Shown piece by piece: positions 56,475-64,000 of a stretch of 64,000 nucleotides of DNA. Location: positions 62,001 to 126,000 of the forward strand of contig SCOX01000011.1 of assembly GCA_005503055.1 (NCBI GenBank), in the 5' to 3' direction. The notes below the pieces were generated by a model that was not told the DNA's origin, searched no databases, and saw only the letters and a program-made list of their open reading frames with translations. This DNA comes from Lysobacteraceae bacterium P (lineage in GTDB: Bacteria; Pseudomonadota; Gammaproteobacteria; Xanthomonadales; Xanthomonadaceae). The translations under genes were made by a program, and so were the position numbers. The first letter of the stretch is position 1. Each line of letters opens with the position of its first letter.

Positions 56475-58319
56475 ATGCGGGATGCAGTGCAGGTGCGGCG
56501 CGCCTTTTGGGTGCTGTGGGTCTCGGTTCTGGTGGTGAAATTGCTCATCGCCGCACGCTTGCCGTTGTTCGTCGACGAGGCGTTCTACTGGCAGGAAGGC
56601 CAGCATCCGGCCGCCGCCTACTCGGATCTGCCGGGCCTGACCGCATGGCTGACGCGCCTGGGCGTGTCGCTGGGCGAGAACACGTTCGCACTGCGTTTGC
56701 CGTTTCTGCTCATTGGCGCCGGCGTGCCGCTGCTGATGGTGCACGTCGCCTCGCGCGAGTTCGGCGCGAAGGTCGGATGGCAGGCCGGCCTGCTGACGTT
56801 GCTGTTGCCGCTGGCCGGCACGGCGGGCCTGATGGCGTTGCCCGATGCCGCCATGGCGATGGCGACGCTGTTGTGCCTGGACGCCGGCGCGCGCCTGCTG
56901 CGCCAGGTCAGCGCCGAGGCCGCGCTGGAACTCGCCGCCGGCCTGGCGCTCGGCGCGCTGTGCCACTACCGGTTCATCGCCGTGATCGTCGTGGGCTTCA
57001 TCGCGCTCCTGCTGCTGCAGGACGGCCGCCGCGCCCTGCGCGACGTGCGCGTGATGGTCGCCATCGCTTTCGGCGCTTCCGCGTGGGCGCCGCTGGTGGC
57101 ATGGAACCTGGACAACGCCGATGCGGGCCTGCGGTTCCAGCTCGTCGATCGCCACCCCTGGTCGTTCCATGCCGATGGTGTGCTGTTCATCGCAGTCCAG
57201 GCGTTGCTGGTGACGCCATTGCTGTTCGCGGCGATGGCGGTGGCGGCGCGACGTGGCCTGACCTGTGCCTCGACGGTCTCGCGCTATTTCGCGTTGTTCG
57301 GCACCGGTGTGGTGGCGGGTTTCTTCGCGCTGGGCTTTTTCGCCGACACCGAGCGCGTGAGCTTCCATTGGCCCTTGCCCGGCTACCTGGCGCTGATGCC
57401 GCTGGTGCCGGCCGTGCTGGCGTCGTGGCCGCCGGCATGGCGTCGCGCGACGGTGTGGCTGGCGGCGATCGGACTGGTGGCGAACCTGGGCTATTACGTG
57501 GCAGTCTCCAATGCGAAGTGGCGCGAGGCGAGCGCCGCGGAAAAGTGGTACCCGGCCAACTTCGCCGGCTGGCAGCCGCTGGCCGATGCGGTGCGCGCAC
57601 GCCTGGAGACGATGCCGCCCGACACGCGCGTGGTGGCCGACAATTTCAAGATCGGCGCCGAACTGGGCTTCGCGCTCGGCGATGCGCGCATTGCCGTGCT
57701 CGATCATCCCATCAACCAGAAGCACGGTCGCGCGCCGCAACTGCGGCTGTGGGGCCTGCACACCGATGGACGCGTCCAATGGAGCGAGGCACCGGTGCTG
57801 CTGGTGGTCGGCGCGACCGAGGTGAAGTATCGCGACCTACTCGACCGCTACCACGCGTTGTGCGCGATGGTCGGCCCGCTGCCGGCGCCGCAGGTGCTCA
57901 ACGTCGATCACGGACGCCAGCGCTTCATGCTGTTCGCGCTGCCGGGCGCGCCGGCGCCCGGTCCGTGCACGACCCCGTCGATGGCCTGGGTCGACGTTCC
58001 GGTGGCGGACGCGCGCGTCGGGAATGCCTTCGATGTGCGGGGGTGGGCGTTCAAGGACGGGGCGGGGCTGGCCGGTCTGGAGGTCACCCTGGACGGCGAG
58101 GTCGTCGCGCAGGCGAGCTACGGCCAGCGGTTCGACGGATTGCAGCGCGTTTGGCCGCGCTCCAACGACCCGCAACACCCGAACGTCGGGTTCGAAGCCA
58201 AGGTCGATCTTTCCGGGCGCGACATCCGGCCGGGCCGGCACTGGCTGGGACTGCGGCTGCTGGGCCGCGACGGCAGCGTGGAGGCGTGGGCGGAACAGCC
58301 GATCGAAATTGCCCGGTAA
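56475..58319 (+). CDS. GT39-like membrane glycosyltransferase with C-terminal globular domain
   Basis: A 614-residue protein. Residues about 8-360 hold many membrane helices with the GT39/ArnT opening LPLFVDEAFYWQEGQHP, where the Asp-Glu pair is the lipid-phosphate-sugar catalytic site, and YRFIAVIVVGFIALLLLQ. A soluble region (about 370-500) follows, then a beta-rich domain (about 505-612, WVDVPVADARVGNAFDVRGW onward). It would transfer a sugar from a polyprenyl-phosphate donor in the periplasm. Divergent from moxR; the 184-bp gap has a triple GCGGTCCG run. Confidence 0.85.
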   Translation: MRDAVQVRRAFWVLWVSVLVVKLLIAARLPLFVDEAFYWQEGQHPAAAYSDLPGLTAWLTRLGVSLGENTFALRLPFLLIGAGVPLLMVHVASREFGAKVGWQAGLLTLLLPLAGTAGLMALPDAAMAMATLLCLDAGARLLRQVSAEAALELAAGLALGALCHYRFIAVIVVGFIALLLLQDGRRALRDVRVMVAIAFGASAWAPLVAWNLDNADAGLRFQLVDRHPWSFHADGVLFIAVQALLVTPLLFAAMAVAARRGLTCASTVSRYFALFGTGVVAGFFALGFFADTERVSFHWPLPGYLALMPLVPAVLASWPPAWRRATVWLAAIGLVANLGYYVAVSNAKWREASAAEKWYPANFAGWQPLADAVRARLETMPPDTRVVADNFKIGAELGFALGDARIAVLDHPINQKHGRAPQLRLWGLHTDGRVQWSEAPVLLVVGATEVKYRDLLDRYHALCAMVGPLPAPQVLNVDHGRQRFMLFALPGAPAPGPCTTPSMAWVDVPVADARVGNAFDVRGWAFKDGAGLAGLEVTLDGEVVAQASYGQRFDGLQRVWPRSNDPQHPNVGFEAKVDLSGRDIRPGRHWLGLRLLGRDGSVEAWAEQPIEIAR

Positions 58320-58334
58320 TGCCGGCCGGAACGG

Positions 58335-58919
58335 CTAGGGCAGGCGGAGGCCGGCCTCCCGCAGCAGTCGCGCCGTGGCGATCAGCGGCAGCCCGATGAG
58401 CGCCGTCGGATCGCGGTTCTCGATGGATTCGAACAAGCCGATTCCCAGCCCTTCCGATTTGAAGCTGCCGGCGCAGTCGTAGGGCTGCTCGGCGCGCAGG
58501 TAGCGCTCGATCTCGTCCGCGTCCAGTGCACGGAAGTGCACCGCCGTGCAGTCCATCGCCTCCAGCGGTGGCTGGCCGTCGCGCGCCAGGCACAGCCCGG
58601 TGTGAAAGCGAACGGCCTGGCCGGACATCGAGGCCAGCTGGGCGAATGCCGCCTCATGGCCGCCTGGCTTGCCCAGCATCCGGCCGCCGCATTCGGCGAC
58701 CTGGTCGGAGCCGATCACCCACGCGCCAGCGTGGCGCATGGCGACATCGGTCGCCTTCGCCCGGGCCAGCCGGCTGGCGAGCGCCTCGGGGGCTTCGCCG
58801 GGAAGGGGCGTCTCGTCGGTGCCCGGACGCTCGGTATCGAAAGGCAGGCGCAGGCGCGAGAGGAGCTCGCGGCGATAGATCGAGGTGGACGCCAGGATCA
58901 GCCGGGGCAGCGCGGTCAT
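58335..58919 (-). CDS. Maf-like nucleotide pyrophosphatase (YceF type)
   Basis: A 194-residue Maf/HAM1-fold protein: LILASTSIYRRELLSRL at the start, GTDETPLPGE, VIGSDQVAECGG and YDCAGSFKSEGLGI. The YceF branch hydrolyses 7-methyl-GTP, preventing misincorporation. It sits in the yceF-yceD-rpmF-fab neighbourhood as in E. coli. Its start overlaps the stop of the small membrane protein upstream. Confidence 0.93.
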   Translation of the reverse strand: MTALPRLILASTSIYRRELLSRLRLPFDTERPGTDETPLPGEAPEALASRLARAKATDVAMRHAGAWVIGSDQVAECGGRMLGKPGGHEAAFAQLASMSGQAVRFHTGLCLARDGQPPLEAMDCTAVHFRALDADEIERYLRAEQPYDCAGSFKSEGLGIGLFESIENRDPTALIGLPLIATARLLREAGLRLP

Positions 58920-59269
58920 GCGAGGGGTGCGCGGGCCTGCGCGATCCGCGATAATTGCTGGTCGATCCGGTCGCGGGCGGCGTCGATCGAGCTGCGCACC
59001 TCGTCGAGCTGGGCCAGGCTGGCGCCGGACCCGTGATCGCGCAGCCACAGGCGCTGACGGAGCATCTCGCGCATCGCCTCGCCGACCGGATCGTTGCCCT
59101 CGCCGCCGGTGACGGCCTCGATTTCGGCCCTCGCCAGCCGCAGCCGGGACTCCAGCGCGTCGGCGGCGTCCAGGACGCTGCGCAGGGCCCGCTCGCGCCG
59201 ATTGGGGCGTCGGGTGTAGGCCAGCGCCCCAACTGCAAGGGCGGACAGCAGGAGCAGGGCGATGGTCAC
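58916..59269 (-). CDS. Small membrane-anchored helical protein of unknown function
   Basis: A 117-residue protein I do not recognise. Residues 2-18 form a membrane helix (TIALLLLSALAVGALAY), and the rest is Arg/Glu/Ala-rich with coiled-coil potential (RERALRSVLDAADALESRLR and onward). GTG start; the stop overlaps the maf ATG (ATGA). Coupling with maf supports it being a true gene; no function is implied. Confidence 0.7.
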   Translation of the reverse strand: MTIALLLLSALAVGALAYTRRPNRRERALRSVLDAADALESRLRLARAEIEAVTGGEGNDPVGEAMREMLRQRLWLRDHGSGASLAQLDEVRSSIDAARDRIDQQLSRIAQARAPLA

Positions 59270-59407
59270 GATGTGGGTGGTCGCGCAGACGGAAGGACGC
59301 CAGTCTGAAGCCCCGCCCAGCGGCCGGCAAATGCGGCGCCGCCAAACCGTGAACTGGCGGGTTCAGGTTTGACAGCCCGTCCCCCGATCTCTAACATTCC
59401 GCAGCTT

Positions 59408-59926
59408 ATGTCAGCAGACCTGCCCGGGATTTTGGATGCTTGGCGCATGGTGGCGGCACGGCGCGGCGTTGAAGGCCGCGTCCCGTTGTCGGCGCTGACG
59501 CGGTTGCGGGACAGTCTGGTCGACACGGAAGGTGAGGTGCGCTTCACGCTCGATTTCGATCGTGACTCGCTGAAAGTGCCTTATGTCGAACTGCGTATCG
59601 ATGCCGAGCTGCCGCTGACCTGTCAGCGCAGCCTGCAGCGGTTCCTGTTCCCGGTGAACATCGTGCAGCGGCTCGGCCTTCTTCGTGAGGAATCGGAAGA
59701 AGCCGCGCTGCCGCCAGGATACGAGCCGCTGCTGGTGCCCGATGACGGCCAGTTGCGGACCGTCGAACTGGTCGAGGATGAGCTCATCCTCGCCGTTCCG
59801 GTCGTGCCGATCATGCCCGGCACGGAGGCAGTGGAAAGCGATTGGCCCGCGCCCGACCAGGCGCCGGAGCCCGAGCGCGAGAACCCATTCGCCGCGCTGT
59901 CGGCATTGAAGAAACATTCGAACTAG
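59408..59926 (+). CDS. yceD: YceD/DUF177 family protein
   Basis: A 172-residue protein with [27 protein letters not shown], where the conserved Cys is followed by a Q-R-x-L core, and an acidic C-terminal region ending [17 protein letters not shown]. YceD lies directly before rpmF in most proteobacteria and is linked to 23S rRNA accumulation or processing. ATG at 59408 ([14 protein letters not shown]) is chosen by the family; an earlier start lacks support. Confidence 0.9.
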   Translation: MSADLPGILDAWRMVAARRGVEGRVPLSALTRLRDSLVDTEGEVRFTLDFDRDSLKVPYVELRIDAELPLTCQRSLQRFLFPVNIVQRLGLLREESEEAALPPGYEPLLVPDDGQLRTVELVEDELILAVPVVPIMPGTEAVESDWPAPDQAPEPERENPFAALSALKKHSN

Positions 59927-59945
59927 TTTTTTTTGGAGCAAGACC

Positions 59946-60140
59946 ATGGCTGTCCAGAAGTCCCGCGTTTCCCCGTCCAAGCGTGGCATGCGTCGTTCGC
60001 ACAGCGCGCTGTCCGCCAAGCAGCTGGCCACCGACCCGACCACGGGCGAGACCCACCTGCGTCACCACGTCACCGCTGACGGTTACTACCGCGGCAAGAA
60101 GGTGATCGACACCAAGACCAAGGTCGCCGACGAAGAGTAA
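59946..60140 (+). CDS. rpmF: 50S ribosomal protein L32
   Basis: A 64-residue basic protein: [20 protein letters not shown] and the [17 protein letters not shown] end. GGAG lies before the ATG. Two short gaps place it in one transcript with yceD. Confidence 0.97.
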   Translation: MAVQKSRVSPSKRGMRRSHSALSAKQLATDPTTGETHLRHHVTADGYYRGKKVIDTKTKVADEE

Positions 60141-60367
60141 TCTCTTCGCCCACCGCCGCGCCCGCGCGCGTCAGTCATGACGCGCACGGATGCCGCCGGG
60201 CCCGGACTGCCCGCCGCCGAAAGGCCCAGCGTGGCAGCGCAGCCCGTCGCAGCGAACCGCACTGGTAGTGCGTCCGGCAGCGGCGGCCCGCTTCCGTCGG
60301 CCAAGCCGACGGAGGATTCCCGGCAAAGCGCCCGAAAGGGCCATAACGGCTGTGCAGCGGAGTGGCG
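60141..60367 (+). other. Gap between rpmF and fabH where plsX is usually found
   Basis: Only 227 bases with no credible gene. The one frame that crosses it (60177-60371) has a composition like shadow frames and no ribosome-binding site. Contains GCCGTCGG/CCGACGGA inverted words at about 60294-60313. plsX, which in E. coli occupies this place, is absent. Confidence 0.8.
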
Positions 60368-61348
60368 ATGACGCAACAGATTTACTCCCGCATCGCGGGA
60401 ACCGGCAGCTACCTTCCCGAGAAGGTGCTGACCAACGACGACCTGTCCAAGATCGTCGATACCAGCGATGAATGGATCGCGGCCCGCACCGGCATCCGCG
60501 AGCGCCACATCGCCGCCGAAGGCGAGACCACCAGCGACCTGGCGTATCACGCCTCGGTTCGCGCGCTCGAAGCCGCCGGCATCGACGCGACGGAACTCGA
60601 TCTCATCGTCGTCGGTACGACCACGCCCGACCTCATCTTCCCCTCGACCGCCTGCCTGCTGCAGCACCGACTGGGTGCCAGCGGCTGTCCGGCGTTCGAC
60701 GTCAATGCCGCCTGCACGGGTTTCGTCTACGCGCTGACGGTGGCCGACAAGTTCATCCGTTCGGGCTCGGCGAAGACGGTGCTCGTGGTCGGCGCGGAAA
60801 CGCTGACCCGCATGCTCGACTGGAGCGATCGCTCCACCTGCGTGCTGTTCGGCGACGGTGCCGGCGCGGTCGTGCTCAAGGCCGACACCGAGACCGGCAT
60901 CCTCAGTACCCACATGCATGCCGACGGCGCCAAGAAGGAACTGCTGTGGAACCCGGTCGGCGTGTCCGTCGGCTTCAAGCCGGAGGAACACAACGCCGGC
61001 GTAAAGGTGCTGATGACCGGCAACGAGGTCTTCAAGCATGCGGTGAAGGCTCTCGATTCGGTCGTCGAGGAAACGCTCGAGGCCAATGGCCTGGATCGTC
61101 ACGATGTCGACTGGCTGATTCCGCACCAGGCCAACCTGCGCATCATCGAAGCCACGGCCAAGCGCCTGGACATGCCGATGGAACGCGTCATCGTCACTGT
61201 CGATCGCCATGGCAACACCTCTTCGGGTTCGGTGCCGCTGGCACTGGACGAAGCGGTGCGCTCTGGCAAGGTCCAGCGCGGCCAGTTGCTGCTGCTGGAA
61301 GCCTTCGGCGGCGGCTTCACCTGGGGCTCGGCGCTGCTGCGCTACTGA
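60368..61348 (+). CDS. fabH: Beta-ketoacyl-ACP synthase III (FabH)
   Basis: A 326-residue condensing enzyme that starts fatty-acid synthesis from acetyl-CoA and malonyl-ACP. Catalytic Cys is in [11 protein letters not shown], His in [12 protein letters not shown] and Asn in [17 protein letters not shown] at 60368 is preferred since GGAG lies six bases upstream; GTG at 60362 is in frame. A strong terminator follows, so fabD needs its own promoter. Confidence 0.97.
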   Translation: MTQQIYSRIAGTGSYLPEKVLTNDDLSKIVDTSDEWIAARTGIRERHIAAEGETTSDLAYHASVRALEAAGIDATELDLIVVGTTTPDLIFPSTACLLQHRLGASGCPAFDVNAACTGFVYALTVADKFIRSGSAKTVLVVGAETLTRMLDWSDRSTCVLFGDGAGAVVLKADTETGILSTHMHADGAKKELLWNPVGVSVGFKPEEHNAGVKVLMTGNEVFKHAVKALDSVVEETLEANGLDRHDVDWLIPHQANLRIIEATAKRLDMPMERVIVTVDRHGNTSSGSVPLALDEAVRSGKVQRGQLLLLEAFGGGFTWGSALLRY

Positions 61349-61380
61349 GTCTTCACGCATCGCGCACGCCGTGCTTGTCG

Positions 61381-61418
61381 AAACGCCTCCGCCACGCCCG
61401 GCGGAGGCGTTTTCGTTT
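61381..61418 (+). terminator. Terminator after fabH
   Basis: AAACGCCTCCGCC and GGCGGAGGCGTTT with loop ACGCCC, then TCGTTT; 13 perfect pairs. Confidence 0.88.
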
Positions 61419-61532
61419 GCGCCCGACGCACTTCACGATTCGCGAAGGGCGAGGGTGTTTCAGTACGTGCCGGTACAGACGTCCTAGAGCAAACACTCGT
61501 ATCATGCGCACTCTTTTCACCGGGACCGATGC

Positions 61533-62495
61533 GTGACCGATTCCTCCGCTAACGACGCCTCGCTGGCCTTCGTGTTTCCCGGCCAAGGGTCGCAGTCGCT
61601 GGGCATGCTGGCCGAACTGTCCGAACTGCACCCGATCGTGCGCGATGCGTTCCTCGAAGCAAGCGACGGCGCCGGCGTGGATCTGTGGGCGCTGAGCCAG
61701 GGCGGTCCGGAGGAAATGCTCAACCGCACCGAATACACGCAGCCGGCGCTGCTCGCCGCGGGCGTGGCGGTGTGGCGCGCCTGGCATCGACAGGGCGGCC
61801 GTTCGCCGGCGTTCCTGTCCGGCCACAGCCTGGGCGAATACACCGCACTGGTCGCGAGCGGCGCGCTGTCGCTCAGGGACGGTGCGCACCTGGTGCGCCT
61901 GCGCGGCCAGCTCATGCAGGAAGCCGCGCCGTCCGGCGTCGGCGCGATGGCTGCCGTGCTCGGCGCCGACGACGCGCTGGTGCAGGAAGTCTGCGATGCC
62001 GTGTCCGGTACCGAAGTCGTCGTCCCGGCCAACTTCAATTCACCCGGCCAGATCGTCATCGGCGGCCACGCCGCTGCGGTCGACAAGGCGCTGGCGATGC
62101 TCGGCGAACGCGGCGTGCGCAAGACGGTGAAGCTTGCCGTCAGCGTGCCCTCGCATACGCCGCTGATGCGCGAAGCCGCCAACCGCCTGGCCGAAACCAT
62201 GGCCGGACTGTCCTGGCGCATGCCCGATCGACCGGTCGTGCAGAACGTCGACGCACGCGCGCACGACAGCGTCGAAGCGATCCGCGACGCACTGGTTCGC
62301 CAGCTTTATCTGCCCGTGCAGTGGACCGGCTGCGTGCAGGCGCTGGTCGGCCAGGGCGTCACGCGCATGGCCGAGTGCGGTCCGGGCAAGGTGCTTGCGG
62401 GACTGGTCAAGCGCATCGACAAGAGCGTCGACGCGCGCGCGATCGGCACGGCGGGCGAATTCGAATCCGCTATCGAAGAATGGAAGAACGCATGA
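61533..62495 (+). CDS. fabD: Malonyl-CoA:ACP transacylase (FabD)
   Basis: A 320-residue acyltransferase with FPGQGSQSLGML, the nucleophile elbow GHSLGEYTAL (Ser) and catalytic His in SVPSHTPLM. It loads malonate onto ACP. GTG start; the stop overlaps the fabG ATG (ATGA). Confidence 0.97.
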   Translation: MTDSSANDASLAFVFPGQGSQSLGMLAELSELHPIVRDAFLEASDGAGVDLWALSQGGPEEMLNRTEYTQPALLAAGVAVWRAWHRQGGRSPAFLSGHSLGEYTALVASGALSLRDGAHLVRLRGQLMQEAAPSGVGAMAAVLGADDALVQEVCDAVSGTEVVVPANFNSPGQIVIGGHAAAVDKALAMLGERGVRKTVKLAVSVPSHTPLMREAANRLAETMAGLSWRMPDRPVVQNVDARAHDSVEAIRDALVRQLYLPVQWTGCVQALVGQGVTRMAECGPGKVLAGLVKRIDKSVDARAIGTAGEFESAIEEWKNA

Positions 62496-63235
62496 GCGAG
62501 AACTTGAAAGGCGAAGTCGCCCTCGTCACCGGCGCCAGCCGTGGCATCGGCGCGGCGATTGCCGACGAACTGGCCGCGCAGGGCGCGACGGTGATCGGCA
62601 CCGCCACGTCCGAATCGGGCGCCAAGGCCATCGGCGAACGACTCGCCGCGCGCGGTGGCCACGGCCGCGTGCTCGACGTCAGCGATGCCGCGTCGGTCGA
62701 GGCATTGATCGACGGCATCGGCAAGGAAATCGGCGCCATCTCGATTCTGGTCAACAACGCCGGCATCACCCGCGACAACCTGCTGATGCGCATGAAGGAA
62801 GAGGACTGGCAGGCCATCCTCGACACCAACCTCACCAGCGTCTACCGCACCAGCAAGGCGGTGATGCGCTCGATGATGAAGGCGCGCAAGGGCCGCATCG
62901 TCAACATCGCCTCCGTCATCGGCGTGACCGGCAATGCGGGGCAGGCGAACTATGCTGCCGCCAAGGCCGGCATCATCGCCTTCAGCAAGTCGCTGGCGAA
63001 GGAAATCGGCAGCCGCGGCATCACCGTCAACGTGGTCGCGCCGGGTTTCATCGACACCGACATGACCAAGGCGCTGCCGGAAGACGCCAAGAACGCGATG
63101 CTGGGCCAGATCGCGCTGGGCCGTTTTGGCGAGCCGGCGGACATCGCCCGCGCGGTGGCCTTCCTGGCCGGCCCGTCGGCCGCGTACATCACCGGCGAGA
63201 CCCTGCACGTCAACGGCGGCATGTACATGCCGTAA
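62492..63235 (+). CDS. fabG: 3-oxoacyl-ACP reductase (FabG)
   Basis: A 247-residue SDR enzyme: cofactor motif TGASRGIG, NNAGITRDN, catalytic Ser in NIASVIG and YAAAKAG (Tyr-x3-Lys). It reduces 3-ketoacyl-ACP with NADPH. Translationally coupled to fabD. The end GETLHVNGGMYM is typical. Confidence 0.97.
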   Translation: MSENLKGEVALVTGASRGIGAAIADELAAQGATVIGTATSESGAKAIGERLAARGGHGRVLDVSDAASVEALIDGIGKEIGAISILVNNAGITRDNLLMRMKEEDWQAILDTNLTSVYRTSKAVMRSMMKARKGRIVNIASVIGVTGNAGQANYAAAKAGIIAFSKSLAKEIGSRGITVNVVAPGFIDTDMTKALPEDAKNAMLGQIALGRFGEPADIARAVAFLAGPSAAYITGETLHVNGGMYMP

Positions 63236-63272
63236 GGCCTTCTGCCGCGGCCAACGTTTCATTTGTAACCGC

Positions 63273-63300
63273 TTGAACCCAAAGGACTTTCGCGTATGCT
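63273..63300 (+). promoter_or_regulatory. Sigma-70-type promoter for acpP
   Basis: TTGAAC, 16 bases, TATGCT, giving a leader of about 60 bases. With GGAGGAG before the gene it fits the high expression expected for acyl carrier protein. Confidence 0.65.
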
Positions 63301-63366
63301 CGCGATCGTCCACGATTCATTTAGACTATTCCGTCGAATATCCCGTCCCGGGAGGAGTGAGTACCC

Positions 63367-63606
63367 ATGAGCAGCATCGAAGAGCGCGTCAAGAAGATCG
63401 TGGTCGAACAGCTTGGCGTTAAGGAAGAAGAAGTCACCAACAACGCTTCGTTCGTCGACGACCTCGGCGCTGACTCGCTCGACACCGTCGAGCTGGTGAT
63501 GGCGCTCGAAGAAGAGTTCGAGTGCGAGATCCCGGACGAAGAAGCCGAGAAGATCACCTCGGTGCAGCAGGCCATCGACTACGTGAAGGCTCACGTCAAG
63601 TCGTAA
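63367..63606 (+). CDS. acpP: Acyl carrier protein
   Basis: A 79-residue acidic protein with the phosphopantetheine Ser in [14 protein letters not shown]. It starts [25 protein letters not shown] lies nine bases before the ATG. It carries growing acyl chains between the Fab enzymes. Confidence 0.98.
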   Translation: MSSIEERVKKIVVEQLGVKEEEVTNNASFVDDLGADSLDTVELVMALEEEFECEIPDEEAEKITSVQQAIDYVKAHVKS

Positions 63607-63696
63607 GCGCTGCGCTGGAAACGGGCCGTCGCGGCCGGGACTTCCAGCAAACCGGCGCCTGTCTCAGGCGCTGGCACCGCAAGCAGAAAACCAGAC

Positions 63697-63719
63697 CGGG
63701 GCCGCACATAGCGGCCCCG
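63697..63719 (+). terminator. Hairpin between acpP and fabF
   Basis: CGGGGCCGC and GCGGCCCCG with loop ACATA, followed by CGTCTT. It could lower read-through into fabF and so set the ACP:FabF ratio. Confidence 0.6.
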
Positions 63720-63769
63720 CGTCTTATCAGCCGGACGATACGCCGGCGTAGTGTCAGACGGAGTGTTTC

Positions 63770-64000
63770 ATGTCCAACAACCGACGCGTAGTCGTCACCG
63801 GCCTGGGCGCGGTGTCGCCGCTGGGCAACGACGTGGCCACCACTTGGGACGGTATCGTCAACGGTCGCTCCGGGATCGGCCCGATCACCCATTTCGACGC
63901 CTCCAGCTTCACCACCCGCATCGCGGGCGAAGTGCGCAACTTCGACATCACCCAATGGGTGAGCGTGAAGGATGCGAAGAAGATGGAGGAGTTCATCCAT
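63770..64000 (+). CDS. fabF: Beta-ketoacyl-ACP synthase II (FabF), 5' part
   Basis: The first 77 codons are in the window: RRVVVTGLGAVSPLGNDVATTW and GPITHFDASSFTTRIAGEV are the FabF opening. The catalytic Cys-His-His lie beyond the end. Position after acpP matches E. coli. GGAG lies before the ATG. Confidence 0.95.
   Translation, partial: MSNNRRVVVTGLGAVSPLGNDVATTWDGIVNGRSGIGPITHFDASSFTTRIAGEVRNFDITQWVSVKDAKKMEEFIH

Noticed and set aside
60177-60371. A 64-codon gene between rpmF and fabH
   Set aside because: No ribosome-binding site, no recognisable sequence, and it overlaps the fabH start.

Overview
The window is a high-GC, gene-dense stretch of an ordinary bacterial chromosome. Gene content and order point to a gammaproteobacterium of the Xanthomonadaceae (Lysobacter, Luteimonas or a close relative). 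The pointers are a Kdo kinase (KdkA) of the Xanthomonas type and length, a short NAD-type isocitrate dehydrogenase, the tig-clpP-clpX-lon-hupB-ppiD order, the yceD-rpmF-fabH-fabD-fabG-acpP-fabF order, and dispersed repeats of the CGTCATCCCGGCGAAGG and GAATCCC kinds. The family is inferred from protein and repeat recognition; no search was run.

Layout. 1-2.2 kb: end of a CreC-like kinase and creD, separated by a 43-bp-period tandem repeat with a CreB-box-like site. 2.3-10.2 kb: a GNAT/nitrilase pair, a PAP2 phosphatase and GT4 glycosyltransferase, and the osmoregulated periplasmic glucan genes opgD-opgH. 10.8-16.6 kb: the phosphate/polyphosphate cluster, transcribed leftward as phoB-phoR-ppk-ppx. 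16.8-23 kb: a BepA-like M48 protease, glutaredoxin, a CxxC carboxymuconolactone-decarboxylase-like protein, isocitrate dehydrogenase, an NhaC antiporter and a BI-1 family protein. 23.2-23.9 kb: five tRNAs. 24-33.4 kb: trigger factor, ClpP, ClpX, Lon, HU and PpiD, with three more tRNAs. 33.5-39.2 kb: fabI, a lytic transglycosylase, gloB, a methyltransferase, rnhA, dnaQ and a PP2C phosphatase. 39.6-42.5 kb: tRNA-Ser, a DUF6165-like protein, a GT9 glycosyltransferase and kdkA. 42.5-46.2 kb: an MBL hydrolase and the molybdopterin genes moaA, moaC, moaD and moaE, interrupted by repeats. 46.3-51.7 kb: a beta-propeller protein, a 21-bp minisatellite, SRP RNA, tRNA-Ser, dnaX-ybaB-recR and a HIT protein. 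51.9-58.3 kb: a leftward moxR-DUF58-transglutaminase-slp operon and a GT39 glycosyltransferase. 58.3-64 kb: maf, a small membrane protein, yceD-rpmF and the fatty-acid synthesis cluster, cut off inside fabF.

How the genes work together. PhoB/PhoR are translationally coupled to polyphosphate kinase, joining phosphate sensing to polyphosphate storage. The protein-quality-control block has a sigma-32-like promoter before lon. Envelope functions recur throughout: glucans, LPS core, peptidoglycan lysis, outer-membrane quality control and glycosyltransferases.

I see no prophage, transposase gene, CRISPR array, toxin-antitoxin pair or recognisable defence island. The most unusual material is non-coding: (1) a 117-bp tandem repeat after moaA that recurs after moaD and starts inside the last Gly-Gly codons of both genes; (2) MITE-like palindromes with perfect 28- and 33-bp terminal inverted repeats, and two composite repeat blocks sharing 105 bp with one mismatch; (3) a 43-bp-period repeat before creD; (4) a 21/22-bp minisatellite beside the SRP RNA. 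plsX is absent from its usual place between rpmF and fabH.
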